Source of the DNA: Planctomycetaceae bacterium
Lineage (GTDB): Bacteria; Planctomycetota; Planctomycetia; Pirellulales; Lacipirellulaceae
Direction: 5' to 3'
DNA length: 64,000 bases
NCBI GenBank assembly: GCA_002702655.1
Contig: PABB01000029.1
Span: forward strand, 62,001-126,000
The position numbers and the translations under genes are program-made. Under the pieces are notes generated by a model that was not told where the DNA came from, made no database searches, and saw only the letters and a program-made list of their open reading frames with translations. Each line of letters begins with the position of its first letter. The first letter of the stretch is position 1. This document shows positions 27,255-36,600 of this stretch, one piece after another.

Positions 27255-28712
27255 TCAAGCGATTGCCTCGATGAGTCCTCGGGCCTTGTGCCACGTTTCG
27301 CGATACTCGTCCGCTGGCGACGATGCCGCGACAATCCCTCCGCCCACGGGGAACTGCCACCAGCCGTGGGCCGCTGTGATCGTACGAATGAGAATGCTGC
27401 TGTCCATGCTCCCGTCGAACCCAAGATAGGCCAGCGATCCGCAATACGGTCCGCGCGCAGTCGGCTCCAACTCGGCGATGATCTCCATTGCGCGAACTTT
27501 GGGCGCCCCCGTGATCGAGCCGCCGGGAAACGCGGCCGCGAGCGCATCCAGCGGGCCGACGCCGTTGTCGAGCTGTCCGCGGATGACGGACACCAGATGT
27601 TTTACAAACGCGTACGTCTCCAACTCGCAAAGCTGCGCCACATGCACCGATTCGGGCGTGCAGACGCGCGACAGATCGTTGCGCAGCAAATCGGCAATCA
27701 TCACGTTCTCCGCACGATCCTTCTCGCTGGCCCGCAATTCGTCGCCGGTGAACAAATCCGCCACGGGGTGCGACGACCGTCCGCGGGTGCCTTTGATCGG
27801 CCGCGACTCAACGCGTCCGTCGCGCACCGACAGAAAGCACTCCGGCGATGCGCTGCAGATTTGCGCATCGCCGAGATCCAGGAAGCCCGCATACGGCGCC
27901 GGATTCCGCTCACGCAAGCGGCGGTACAACGCCACGGAGTCGCTCGTTTGCCTGGCCAACAATCGCTGTGACAGATTGACTTGAAATACGTCGCCGGCGT
28001 GAATGTACTCGACCCCGCGGCTGACCATGTCGAGATACCCAGCTTCGCTGAAATTGCTCGTCACGCCCGCAAAGTGCGTGTCGTGTTGCGTTGCCAGTTC
28101 GGCCGATAGTCGTGCTGGCGCGGCGACGCCGCAGCGCGGCGGCTGGGGCTGCGCGCGAGTCAGCAACTCCCACAACTCGTCGGCACGCTGCGCGGCCCGC
28201 CGGCGACGATCGGCCAGGTCGACGGCCGGCCAACCCTGCGAGATCAACACGCCCTTGCCCGAATCGTGATCCAGCGCGCAGACCACGTCATAAGCCCCCA
28301 CGGCCAACGGGGGCGTCGGCAGATCGTCGCGCCGCGGGGCCGGCACGCGTTCGAAGCATCGCGACAGGCCATAGCCGAACAGCCCCGCCAGCCCGCCGCA
28401 GAAAGGCGGCATACTCGCATCGCGAGGTTGGCGGTGCTCGGCAAGCGCACGCCGCAAGTCCGCCAGCGGATCGCCAGCGTCGGCAGGAGCGTCAAACCAG
28501 CAGAACGGATCGGCCGCTACGAATGACCACCGCCCCAGCTCGCCCTGACGACTCGCGCTGTCGAAATAGACAACGTGCGGGAGGGCCGCCAGTCGCTCGA
28601 ACATGGCAAACGCCGTCAGCCCTGGCGGCAATTCGCGCACGACCGGCAGCAGCTTGCCCGACGAATCGCGCTGCCGCGACGGTGTAGCTCTTTCGCGATG
28701 AGAATCGCTCAC
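27255..28712 (-). CDS. pabB: Aminodeoxychorismate synthase component I
   Basis: The 485-aa chorismate-utilising enzyme forms 4-amino-4-deoxychorismate. The conserved region includes GDVFQVNLSQRLLA, CSASPECFLSVRDGRVESRP, then PIKGT (Lys is the PabB-type residue, where anthranilate synthases have Ala), DRAENVMIADLLRNDLSRVC and FPGGSITGAPKVRAMEIIAE. The ATG overlaps the stop of the upstream DHPS-like gene by 4 bp, and pabA follows after 36 bp. Placement inside an H4MPT operon argues for a dedicated pABA supply for beta-RFAP synthase. No lyase (pabC) gene is adjacent. Confidence 0.92.
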   Translation of the reverse strand: MSDSHRERATPSRQRDSSGKLLPVVRELPPGLTAFAMFERLAALPHVVYFDSASRQGELGRWSFVAADPFCWFDAPADAGDPLADLRRALAEHRQPRDASMPPFCGGLAGLFGYGLSRCFERVPAPRRDDLPTPPLAVGAYDVVCALDHDSGKGVLISQGWPAVDLADRRRRAAQRADELWELLTRAQPQPPRCGVAAPARLSAELATQHDTHFAGVTSNFSEAGYLDMVSRGVEYIHAGDVFQVNLSQRLLARQTSDSVALYRRLRERNPAPYAGFLDLGDAQICSASPECFLSVRDGRVESRPIKGTRGRSSHPVADLFTGDELRASEKDRAENVMIADLLRNDLSRVCTPESVHVAQLCELETYAFVKHLVSVIRGQLDNGVGPLDALAAAFPGGSITGAPKVRAMEIIAELEPTARGPYCGSLAYLGFDGSMDSSILIRTITAAHGWWQFPVGGGIVAASSPADEYRETWHKARGLIEAIA

Positions 28713-30205
28713 GGCTCGCCCTCGCCGCGACCTGCTGCGTCGTCTGCTGAGCCCGCATCAATATCCCGCCGGCTTGTCAGATGGCGCCGACTTTCGGGCC
28801 GCGTGAGCAGCCCCCAGTTGAGCGCTTCGTCTTGCCGATAGCTCTTGCCGAGCGTCAGTGCGGTGGCGGCCTTGCACATTTCGTATCCCAAATAGAACGC
28901 ATGCCGCTGATCCAGCCCCCGCGGCATGCCGCCCCCGGGCCCGCTGCGCGCCAATTGATCCATCAACTCAAACGGGTCGCAGTGGTGCAGGTGCAATCCG
29001 CGGCTGGCCACATGCACCTCGCCGTTCGCAGCGAAGATTCGGTAATTGTTATCACGCACCGCGGCGGCCAACTCGGCGATGTCGGGCGGCGCGGGCTCGT
29101 CCACGTGCGGATCGCGTAACATCACCAACTCAGGCGCCAGGTGTTTGGGCAACACGCCGCGCTCGACCGCATGATACGCCAGCCGCCGCGCTCGATCGCA
29201 CTCGCGGACGCTGGTCCTGGCCCAGTTGATCACCTGCGTGGTCAGCACGCTGCGAATGCCCAGTTCCTGACAGAATCCCAAGAGCAACACGTTGATCGCC
29301 GCCGAGTCGGCGTCGGTCAGCTCGGTGAGATTGCCGACGCCCATCATCATCGCGGCGTCGGGATAGCGTTTGCGAGACTCCACGTAACGGGCCAGACTCG
29401 CCGCGAAGCCGAACCCAATCGGCTCCAACACGGGATCAATGCGGCAGGCGACTCCCCCGGCTTGGAGTTTGTCGAGAGTCGCTTCGCATCCGGCGGGGTC
29501 TTTGGGGTCGTCCGGCACAACGACCACCTCGGCGCCCCAATCGGCAGCAGCCTCAACATTCGTGCTGTTGACGGACAGCACCAGCTCGGCGCCGGCGCGC
29601 GTCGCCGCGGCAATCTCGCCGACGTGCATGCTGTCGATCGACACGCGATGCCCCGCGTCACGCAGCGCGCGGACCACGTCGCCAACGCCGCTCCACGGCG
29701 CCCCGGGCTCGCAGCCGACGTCGATCACGTTAGCACCGTCCTGCCGCAATTGCTCGGCCGTCTCAAGAATCTCCGCGGTTGTCAGCCGCGGGCAAAAGTT
29801 GATTTCGGCAATGATCTCGATATCCCAACCGCCGTAGTCTTCGGGCGGCGGCGATTGCAAGAAGAACTCCGGCAGTTGCCGCAGGTCGCGGGGTCCCGCT
29901 TCGACGGTGGCATGACAATCCGCATGCAGCGCCGTCAGGTCGCCGCCGCAGTAGCCAGGAATGACCACCCGCGTCGTGTGCGGAGGAACCGCCCAATGTT
30001 TGGCAATCCACGCCGGCGTCATCAGCGCGGCGACCGTAATAGGAAGCACGTCGACCGAGTACGAAAAGCCAATCCGCTCTGCCAGGGCCGCCACTTGCTC
30101 GCGCAGCGCGCGCTCGGCCAAACGCCCCGTCACGAAATGAATGTGCTCCTGCGGCATGGCACGGTCGCTGGTTGGAAGAGAAACTCGTCGAAGTTCCGCC
30201 GTCAT
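28709..30205 (-). CDS. Dihydropteroate synthase-like protein of the H4MPT pathway (TIGR00284/DUF6513 type)
   Basis: The 498-aa protein has an N-terminal domain (~1-140; HFVTGRLAERALREQVAALA, VVIPGYCGGDL) followed by a DHPS-like TIM barrel. The barrel shows IIAEINFCPRLTTAEILETA, GANVIDVGCEPGAPWSGVGD, VSIDSMHVGEIAAATRAGAE and VLSVNSTNVEAA, parallel to the pterin-binding motifs of DHPS but with Cys in place of the usual Asn-Thr-Pro-Asp-Ser-Phe motif. A C-terminal domain follows. It presumably acts in the pterin branch of H4MPT synthesis. The ATG at 30205 overlaps the SDR stop by 4 bp; MPQEHIHF at 30157 is an alternative start. It overlaps pabB by 4 bp as well. Confidence 0.82.
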   Translation of the reverse strand: MTAELRRVSLPTSDRAMPQEHIHFVTGRLAERALREQVAALAERIGFSYSVDVLPITVAALMTPAWIAKHWAVPPHTTRVVIPGYCGGDLTALHADCHATVEAGPRDLRQLPEFFLQSPPPEDYGGWDIEIIAEINFCPRLTTAEILETAEQLRQDGANVIDVGCEPGAPWSGVGDVVRALRDAGHRVSIDSMHVGEIAAATRAGAELVLSVNSTNVEAAADWGAEVVVVPDDPKDPAGCEATLDKLQAGGVACRIDPVLEPIGFGFAASLARYVESRKRYPDAAMMMGVGNLTELTDADSAAINVLLLGFCQELGIRSVLTTQVINWARTSVRECDRARRLAYHAVERGVLPKHLAPELVMLRDPHVDEPAPPDIAELAAAVRDNNYRIFAANGEVHVASRGLHLHHCDPFELMDQLARSGPGGGMPRGLDQRHAFYLGYEMCKAATALTLGKSYRQDEALNWGLLTRPESRRHLTSRRDIDAGSADDAAGRGEGEP

Positions 30206-30978
30206 GCGCCGGCGGCCGTGCCGGCAAATCCGCCGTTGATGGCAATGACCTGGCCGTTGACGAACGACGCTGCCGGCGATGCCAGAAACCGCGCTACCCG
30301 CGCAACATCCTCTGCTTCACCCCAGCGCCCCACGAGCGACTCGCCCACGGCCCGCTGCTGCCACGACTCTGGCGCCTCCTCGCCCCACGCCGTGCGGATC
30401 CACCCGGGGGCCAAGCAGTTCACGCGCACGTGCGGGGCAAGCGATTTCGCCAGGCTGCGACTGAACGCGGCCACGGCGCCCTTGACCGCTGCGAACATTT
30501 CGCCGCTGTCGCCCTCCATGCCGGTGGCGGCCTGGTCCCAACTCATGTTGAGAATCACTCCGCCGCGCTCCCGCATTGCGTTCCCCGCGGCGCGCGACAA
30601 CTCAACCGTCGCCTCGACGTCGACCGCCCACAACGCACGCAGCTTTTCCGCAAACGACCAGTGGGCCGCGGCGCCGGTCAGCACGTCGACCCCGGCGTTG
30701 TTCACCCAGATCGACACGGGCGCTTGCCCGATCGTTCCCGCCAACAACTTATCGCGACCCGCGTCGGTGCTCAGGTCCGCGCACAAAGCGGACGCTGTTC
30801 CGCCCCGGTCGTGGATCTCGGCAACGACCTGCTCGGCGAGGTCCAAACGCGAACCCGCGTGCACAACCACCTGCGCGCCGGCGGCGGCCAATTCCAGCGC
30901 AATCGCGCGCCCAATGCCGCGGGAGCTGCCGGTGACCACGGCGCGTTGGCCCGCCAGATGTTGCAGTTTGTCACTCAT
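30202..30978 (-). CDS. Short-chain dehydrogenase-like protein with Tyr-to-Phe active site (H4MPT operon)
   Basis: The 258-aa SDR fold has the Rossmann motif VVTGSSRGIGRAIALELAAA, VNNAGVDV and the catalytic-type Ser in ILNMSWDQ. At the YxxxK position the sequence is FAAVK: Phe162 replaces the catalytic Tyr, while Lys166 remains. PGWIRTAWGEE and VNGQVIAINGGFAG complete the fold. As the first gene of the operon, overlapping the DHPS-like gene by 4 bp, it may act on a pterin (compare pteridine reductases such as PTR1/FolM) or bind a dinucleotide without canonical catalysis. The ATG at 30978 is chosen; longer upstream frame is low-complexity. Confidence 0.8.
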   Translation of the reverse strand: MSDKLQHLAGQRAVVTGSSRGIGRAIALELAAAGAQVVVHAGSRLDLAEQVVAEIHDRGGTASALCADLSTDAGRDKLLAGTIGQAPVSIWVNNAGVDVLTGAAAHWSFAEKLRALWAVDVEATVELSRAAGNAMRERGGVILNMSWDQAATGMEGDSGEMFAAVKGAVAAFSRSLAKSLAPHVRVNCLAPGWIRTAWGEEAPESWQQRAVGESLVGRWGEAEDVARVARFLASPAASFVNGQVIAINGGFAGTAAGA

Positions 30979-31223
30979 CACGCTTGCACACAGACGCGGG
31001 GCAGGGCAGGGGGCACCTGACGGTTGTAATCCGCCGGCGCCTTGGTCGCAACCTCCTGGCGGGCTTGAAGATACGCCCTGCCGCTGTTGTCCGTCGGCAC
31101 GCTCTCCCCTACCATCTATCGACGGGCGTCGCTGCATGGAATGTTGACTCAAACCCCGCGACTGCCTGCCATCCTCACGGGTCCCGCCCGTGAAGTCTGC
31201 CGTCCCCACGTTCGACCTTCACG

Positions 31224-32900
31224 ATGACCGAACTTGACTCTCCTGGCGAGCCGAATGCCGCCCCGGCGACGCCGCGACAACGACGCGCCTGGTTTCCGCT
31301 TGTCTGGCCGATTGCGTTGTTTTCCATTTGGCTGGCGGCCAAGCTGACCGTCGACGACCGCGGCCTGCACAACAGCCTGCTACATGTGGCCATCATTCTG
31401 ACGGCGGTCGGGTGGACGCTGTGGCTGTTGGGATTCAGCACGGCGCCGGCACGACGGCGATGGACGTTGTGCTTGTTGATCATGGGGCCCCTGTGCTTGC
31501 ACTACTTCCAGCTGTCGCCGTTGGAACTGGTAACCGACGGCGACGTGGGCATCGTGGGCGTCCGCTGGCGGTGGCAGGAGCCCGACCGCGATCTGGCGCC
31601 ACCGAAAACCAGCGACAGCCAAGTCACCGGCTGGCAGCCGACGGCCGACGACTATCCGGCTTTTTTAGGCGGCAAGTACTGGGCCCGCGTCGACGACCCC
31701 GGCATGTCGACCGATTGGCAAGCCGATCCGCCGCAGCAGTTGTGGAAGCGGCGAATTGGCGCGGGCTGGTCCGCATTTGCCGTGGTCGGGCCCTACGCCG
31801 TGACGCAGGAGCAGCGCGGCGACGAGGAACTGGTCACCTGCTACGAAGTCGCCACGGGCGAGCCGCTGTGGACGCACGCCAACACCGTTCGATTCGACCC
31901 CAGCGGGGGCGGCTCGTTGGGCGGCGTGGGCCCGCGCGCGACGCCCGCCATCCACGAGGGACGAGTCTACGCCCACGGAGCCACCGGGATTGTCGATTGC
32001 CTCGACGCCACGTCGGGACAGCTTCTCTGGTCGGTCAATACGGTCGAGGAACTGGGGGCGTCGCCGCTGCTGTGGGGCAAGAGCACCTCGCCGGTGGTGC
32101 TGGGCGACAAACTGCTAGTCAGTATCGGCCAAACCGCTGGCGCACAGACGGACGATAGCCAGCGCGGCTCGCTCGTCGCCTTTGATCTGCAATCAGGCGA
32201 AATCCGCTGGGCGTCCGGGGAGCGCCGCTGTTCGTACGCCACGCCAGTTGTGGCAACGTTTGCCGGAGTCGAGCAAATCGTGGTTGTCAACGAAGATTTC
32301 ATCACATCGCACGCCCCCGACACCGGGCAAATCCTGTGGGAGCACCCTTGGCCCGGCAACAGCGATGCAAACGCCTCCAACTCGCAGCCGATCCCCGTGG
32401 GCGACGACCAACTGTTCGTCTCGAAAGGCTACGGCGAAGGCGCTGAACTGATCGGGCTCTCCGCGGACGACGATCACTGGAGCATCGAGCGGGTCTGGAA
32501 GCGACCCGTCATGAAGACCAAGTTCAGCAACGTGGTCGTCCATGACGGCTTCGTCTACGGACTCGACGCCGCCAACCTGCAATGCATCGAACTGGCGACC
32601 GGCAAGCAGGCGTGGAAGAAACGCCGCCGCCCGGCGTTTGGCCATGGCCAAGTGCTGCAGGTGGGCGAGCACCTGCTAATTCTCAGCGAATCGGGCGAAG
32701 TGATCCTCGTCGCCCTCGATCCGGATGCGTATCGAGAGCTCTCCGCCTTTCCCGCCATCGACGGCGTCACATGGAACAATCCCACGCTCACCGGCGACAA
32801 GTTGCTGGTCCGCAACGCCGAGTGGGCCGCCTGCTACCAATTGCCAACCGCCGGCGGCTCCGCCGAGCCGTCGGACGCGGTCGCGGCAGTTTCTCGTTGA
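31224..32900 (+). CDS. Membrane-anchored PQQ-like beta-propeller protein
   Basis: The 558-aa protein starts with three hydrophobic helices (~23-43 WFPLVWPIALFSIWLAAK, ~52-71, ~80-97) and continues with a periplasmic beta-propeller. Propeller blades show the PQQ-repeat/BamB-like pattern: TCYEVATGEPLWTHAN, DCLDATSGQLLWSVNT, VAFDLQSGEIRWASGE, SHAPDTGQILWEHP and QCIELATGKQAWKKR. Planctomycetes encode many such proteins; functions are mostly unknown, and no alcohol dehydrogenase catalytic Asp or PQQ ring residues can be claimed here. It is divergent from the H4MPT operon, with 245 bp of intergenic DNA holding no feature I can support. Confidence 0.85.
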   Translation: MTELDSPGEPNAAPATPRQRRAWFPLVWPIALFSIWLAAKLTVDDRGLHNSLLHVAIILTAVGWTLWLLGFSTAPARRRWTLCLLIMGPLCLHYFQLSPLELVTDGDVGIVGVRWRWQEPDRDLAPPKTSDSQVTGWQPTADDYPAFLGGKYWARVDDPGMSTDWQADPPQQLWKRRIGAGWSAFAVVGPYAVTQEQRGDEELVTCYEVATGEPLWTHANTVRFDPSGGGSLGGVGPRATPAIHEGRVYAHGATGIVDCLDATSGQLLWSVNTVEELGASPLLWGKSTSPVVLGDKLLVSIGQTAGAQTDDSQRGSLVAFDLQSGEIRWASGERRCSYATPVVATFAGVEQIVVVNEDFITSHAPDTGQILWEHPWPGNSDANASNSQPIPVGDDQLFVSKGYGEGAELIGLSADDDHWSIERVWKRPVMKTKFSNVVVHDGFVYGLDAANLQCIELATGKQAWKKRRRPAFGHGQVLQVGEHLLILSESGEVILVALDPDAYRELSAFPAIDGVTWNNPTLTGDKLLVRNAEWAACYQLPTAGGSAEPSDAVAAVSR

Positions 32901-33225
32901 CGTGGATTCTTCCCAGCCGCGGCGGCCGCTGCTGACGCACGCTCCGCTGCGCGGACACGTTTTCCGGGCCGCTTGCAGTCCGCATAACCGCTACGACCGG
33001 TCGAGGGCGACTTGGCGGTCCGGTTGCGCCGAACTCACGGGCGCCGGGCGGGTTGTCGGGTGCGCGGCCGCGCCCCCGCATCCGCAGCTTCTGCGGCAAA
33101 GCTAACCTAAGCTTGCGCTGATGCCGCAGGCTGGTTGAGACTGCGGAATTCTCAAGAAAACTGCCCCGGGTCGCCCCGCGACTCGCGTGCCCGCGCAATA
33201 TCTGCTCTCACCGAGGACCGTTCCG
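32901..33225. other. 325-bp intergenic region
   Basis: I see no gene here. The only structure is a weak inverted pair, CTGCGGC near 33090 and GCCGCAG near 33122, around a 25-30-base AT-richer spacer. The CBS protein gene's ribosome-binding site (GAGGACC) lies at the 3' edge. Confidence 0.4.
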
Positions 33226-33621
33226 ATGCCGACCGTACGCGACATCATGGCGACCGAGATTGTGACCATTGGCCCCGGCGCGCCGATCCATCAGGCGGTC
33301 GACATACTGCTGGACAAGCGCATCAGCGGCCTGCCGGTCGTCGACGAGGCGGGGCGGCTGGTCGGGATCCTGACCGAGTTCGCCCTGCTGGCCATCGCCT
33401 ACGACGAGCGCGTCAGCGGCGACACGGTCGCCCAGCATATGACGACCGACGTGCTCACCGTGGATGTCGATGATCCGATTAGCAAAGTGGCTGACCTGTG
33501 CATCGTGCACCGGGTCCGACGCGTGCCTGTGCTGCAGGACGGCAAGCTGGCCGGCCTGGTCGCCCGGCGCGACGTGTTGCAGGCGATGTACTCGCCGAAA
33601 TCGGTCGCTTCGACGAAGTAA
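33226..33621 (+). CDS. Stand-alone CBS-domain pair protein
   Basis: The 131-aa protein is a Bateman module made of two CBS motifs: VRDIMATEIVTIGPGAPIHQ ... ISGLPVVDEAGRLVGILTE, and VAQHMTTDVLTVDVDDPISK ... VRRVPVLQDGKLAGLVARRD. Such modules bind adenine nucleotides or sense metabolic state; partners cannot be inferred. The frame opens at 33187, but the ATG at 33226 follows GAGGACC and starts the first motif at the usual position. It is probably monocistronic. Confidence 0.9.
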   Translation: MPTVRDIMATEIVTIGPGAPIHQAVDILLDKRISGLPVVDEAGRLVGILTEFALLAIAYDERVSGDTVAQHMTTDVLTVDVDDPISKVADLCIVHRVRRVPVLQDGKLAGLVARRDVLQAMYSPKSVASTK

Positions 33622-33675
33622 AGCCCGCCACAGGAACCAAGACGGCTCGCTGCCCCCGCGACGCGCCGCGACGCA

Positions 33676-36600
33676 ATGAACACGCCAATTCCGCGCAGTT
33701 GCCTCGCGGCGGTCATCCTGCAGGTTGGCCGCCGCGTGCTTGTTTTCGCCCTGGCGGCGCTCGCGCCGGTGGTCGCCGTTGCGCAAACCTCGGTGACATT
33801 CACGGTCTCGCAGAACTCCGACGACGCCGATCAAAGTCCCAGCACCGGCGAAATGTGGGTCGGAGACGGCTATAGCTGGCTCGACAATTACTGTGGCGCG
33901 CGTTTCCAAAACGTAACCATCCCCGCAGGCGCCACCATCACCAGCGCCACGCTGCAGCTCTACTCGTACGGCTCGGGGACGGCCAGCTTCTCGGTCAACA
34001 TGTACGCCCAGGACGCGGACACCACCTCGACATTTACCACCACGACATACGAACTCAGCAATCGTCCGCGGACGACCGCGACCACGGCGTGGACAACGGG
34101 CTCGACCTCCTACACCGACGGACAATCGTTTACCTCGCCCAACTTCGCGTCGTCGATCCAAGAGGTTGTCGACCGCGCCGGATGGACTTCCGGCAACGCG
34201 CTGACCGTGATCCTCACCCCGGTTGCCAATGGCAGGGGGTTCTGGAAGAGGTCCGGCAATGCGTCCTATGCCCCGCGCCTGCACGTCACCTACTCGACGA
34301 GCGGCGGCAAGAACCTGCTGATGGTAATCAGCGGTTCGACGCCAAATTCGATGGAGAGCGGTCGCCAGTCGCAGGTCGAATCCTGGGGCTACACGGTCAC
34401 CACGATCCAGGACAGCTCCTCGCAAGCTGCATTCGACTCGGCGGTCGCCTCGGCGGACGTCGTTTACGTCCCCGGGACGATTCAAGACTGGGATTTGCTG
34501 TACAAGCTCCGCACGGCCTCCTGCGGCGTCGTGACCGAGACGCCGGGGCTCGACACCGAGTTCGGGTTCGCCACGAGCGACGGCTACACGATCAGCGAAA
34601 CGCAAATCTACATCACGGACGCCTCGCACGATGTGACAACGGGACTGTCCACCGGCACCGAGACAATTCTCACTTCGGGTCAACCACTCGCGCTGAACGG
34701 CAATACTGTCGCGGCGGGCATGACGGTTTTGGCGAAGAATACCGCCCAGAACCAGCTCACGTTGGGGGCCGTCGAAACCGGCGGCACATTGGCCAACACC
34801 TACAACGGCAACAGCACGGCCAGCGGCCGCCGCGTGCGGCTGCCGTGGGGCAACATCACGGCTTGGCCCAATTCCAACGGCATCTTGATTTTCCAACAGG
34901 CCCTCGCGTGGGCCGCCGGCGCCGAAACGCCAGCAGGACTGCATTGGAAACTCGACGAATCCAGCGGCACCACCGCGACCGACTCGTCCGGCAACAACTA
35001 CGACGGCACGATCACCGGCACAACGAGCTGGATTGACGCCCGCCGCAATGGCGGATTGGAACTGGACGGCGCCAGCAAGGTCGAAGTCGCCAGTCTGCTG
35101 GGGCAGCCGACCAGTTTCACGGTCGCCGGCTGGGTGCGACTCGACGCGGCCGATTCGGGCGGCGCCGAATTGATCAGCATCGGCGATTACATCGGCGTCC
35201 GTCTGGATCCCGGTGGCGGGATTGCCGCGAATGTTTTCTTCCATCGTGGCAGCAGCAGTTGGGAGTTTCTGAGCGGCGGCGAAGAACTGGCCGGCACGGG
35301 CTGGCGCCACGTGGCGGCGGTGTTCGACGACAGCGCGGATTCCCTGAAGCTGTACATTGACGGCTCCCTGGTCGCGTCGAAGACGACAACCGACACGCTC
35401 AACTGGACGGGACAGGGCACGTCGACGGTCGTGGGCGCCCACGGCAACGGCCAAACCACGTTCGACCTGGACGGCGGCGTCGACGATATTCGCGTCTACG
35501 GAAAGGCGCTCTCCGAAGCGGAGATTGCCGAAGTCTACGGACTGATCGCCCACTGGAAACTCGACGAGACCGCCGGAACGACCGCCTACGATTCGTCGCT
35601 GGCAAGTCACGACGCCACGCGCACCGGCACCGAAGACTGGGCCGGCGGCGTGGAAGACAACGGCCACGCCTTCGACTACACGGACGGCGAAGAGTACTTC
35701 GTGGCGCCGACGACCGACGCGCTGAACGACGTACAGGCGGACGATTACACGGTGATGGCGTACTTCAAGCCGCTCAGCGTGCCGCCCGGAACCGGCAGCG
35801 CCAACGACTCGGCCTATGGCGTCATCCGCAAGAACGGCTGGCACATCGGGTTAGCGTACGGCAACGGCGGCAACTTCTATATGGAGCACTGGCAGGATTC
35901 GGGTCCCACCTGGACCGGGGCCGGCGCGTGGGAGTATTACCCGCCCGGTCGGTTTTACCACGTGGCGGGCGTTGTCAGCCGCACCAACGGCACGGTCAAG
36001 ATCTACGTCGACGGCCAACTGAAACAGACGACCACGTTCACCCCGGGCTCCGATGCCCTGGACTATGGATCCAACCCGTGGCGAATCGGCATCTCCTACC
36101 CCAGTGCGACGGAATACGGACACGCCTGCCACGGCGTCGTCGACGACGTGCGGATCTACAATCGTGCGCTCTCCGACGAGGAAATCGCGGGCTTTGACGG
36201 CACGAAGCTGATCGCCCACTGGAAACTCGACGAGGCGACCGGCACGACAGCGGCCGATTCCTCGGGCCAGGGTCACGACGCCGTGTTTACCAACGGAACG
36301 CCCGCCTGGACGACCGGCGTGCGGGACGCGGCGCTCGACTTCAACGGCGCCAGCAATGTGGCCACCTCCGCCCCGCTCAACCCGCCGCCCGCCGGCACCG
36401 TGGCGTTCTGGGTCCAATCGGACGGGGCCCCCGCCGCGCGGCAGCGACTCATGGGTTCCGGCAACACGTTTGAGATCTGGCAAGACCCCGACGGGCCGAT
36501 CCATTTCGACCTGAACGTGTCCGGCGGCGTCGAGACGTTCGCCACCACCGAATCGATGACCGAGGCCGGGCAGTGGCGACACATCGCGGTTAGCTTCAAC

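Noticed and set aside
31144-31172. Promoter TTGACT-17 bp-TGCCAT before the PQQ propeller gene
   Set aside because: The -35 is good, but the -10 matches only three of six consensus bases, too weak to list.
33208-35844. Long open frame antisense to the LamG and CBS genes (878 codons)
   Set aside because: It is an antisense shadow of GC-rich coding DNA. The translation is rich in Arg/Gly/Val without domain sense, whereas the plus strand has clear LamG and CBS motifs.
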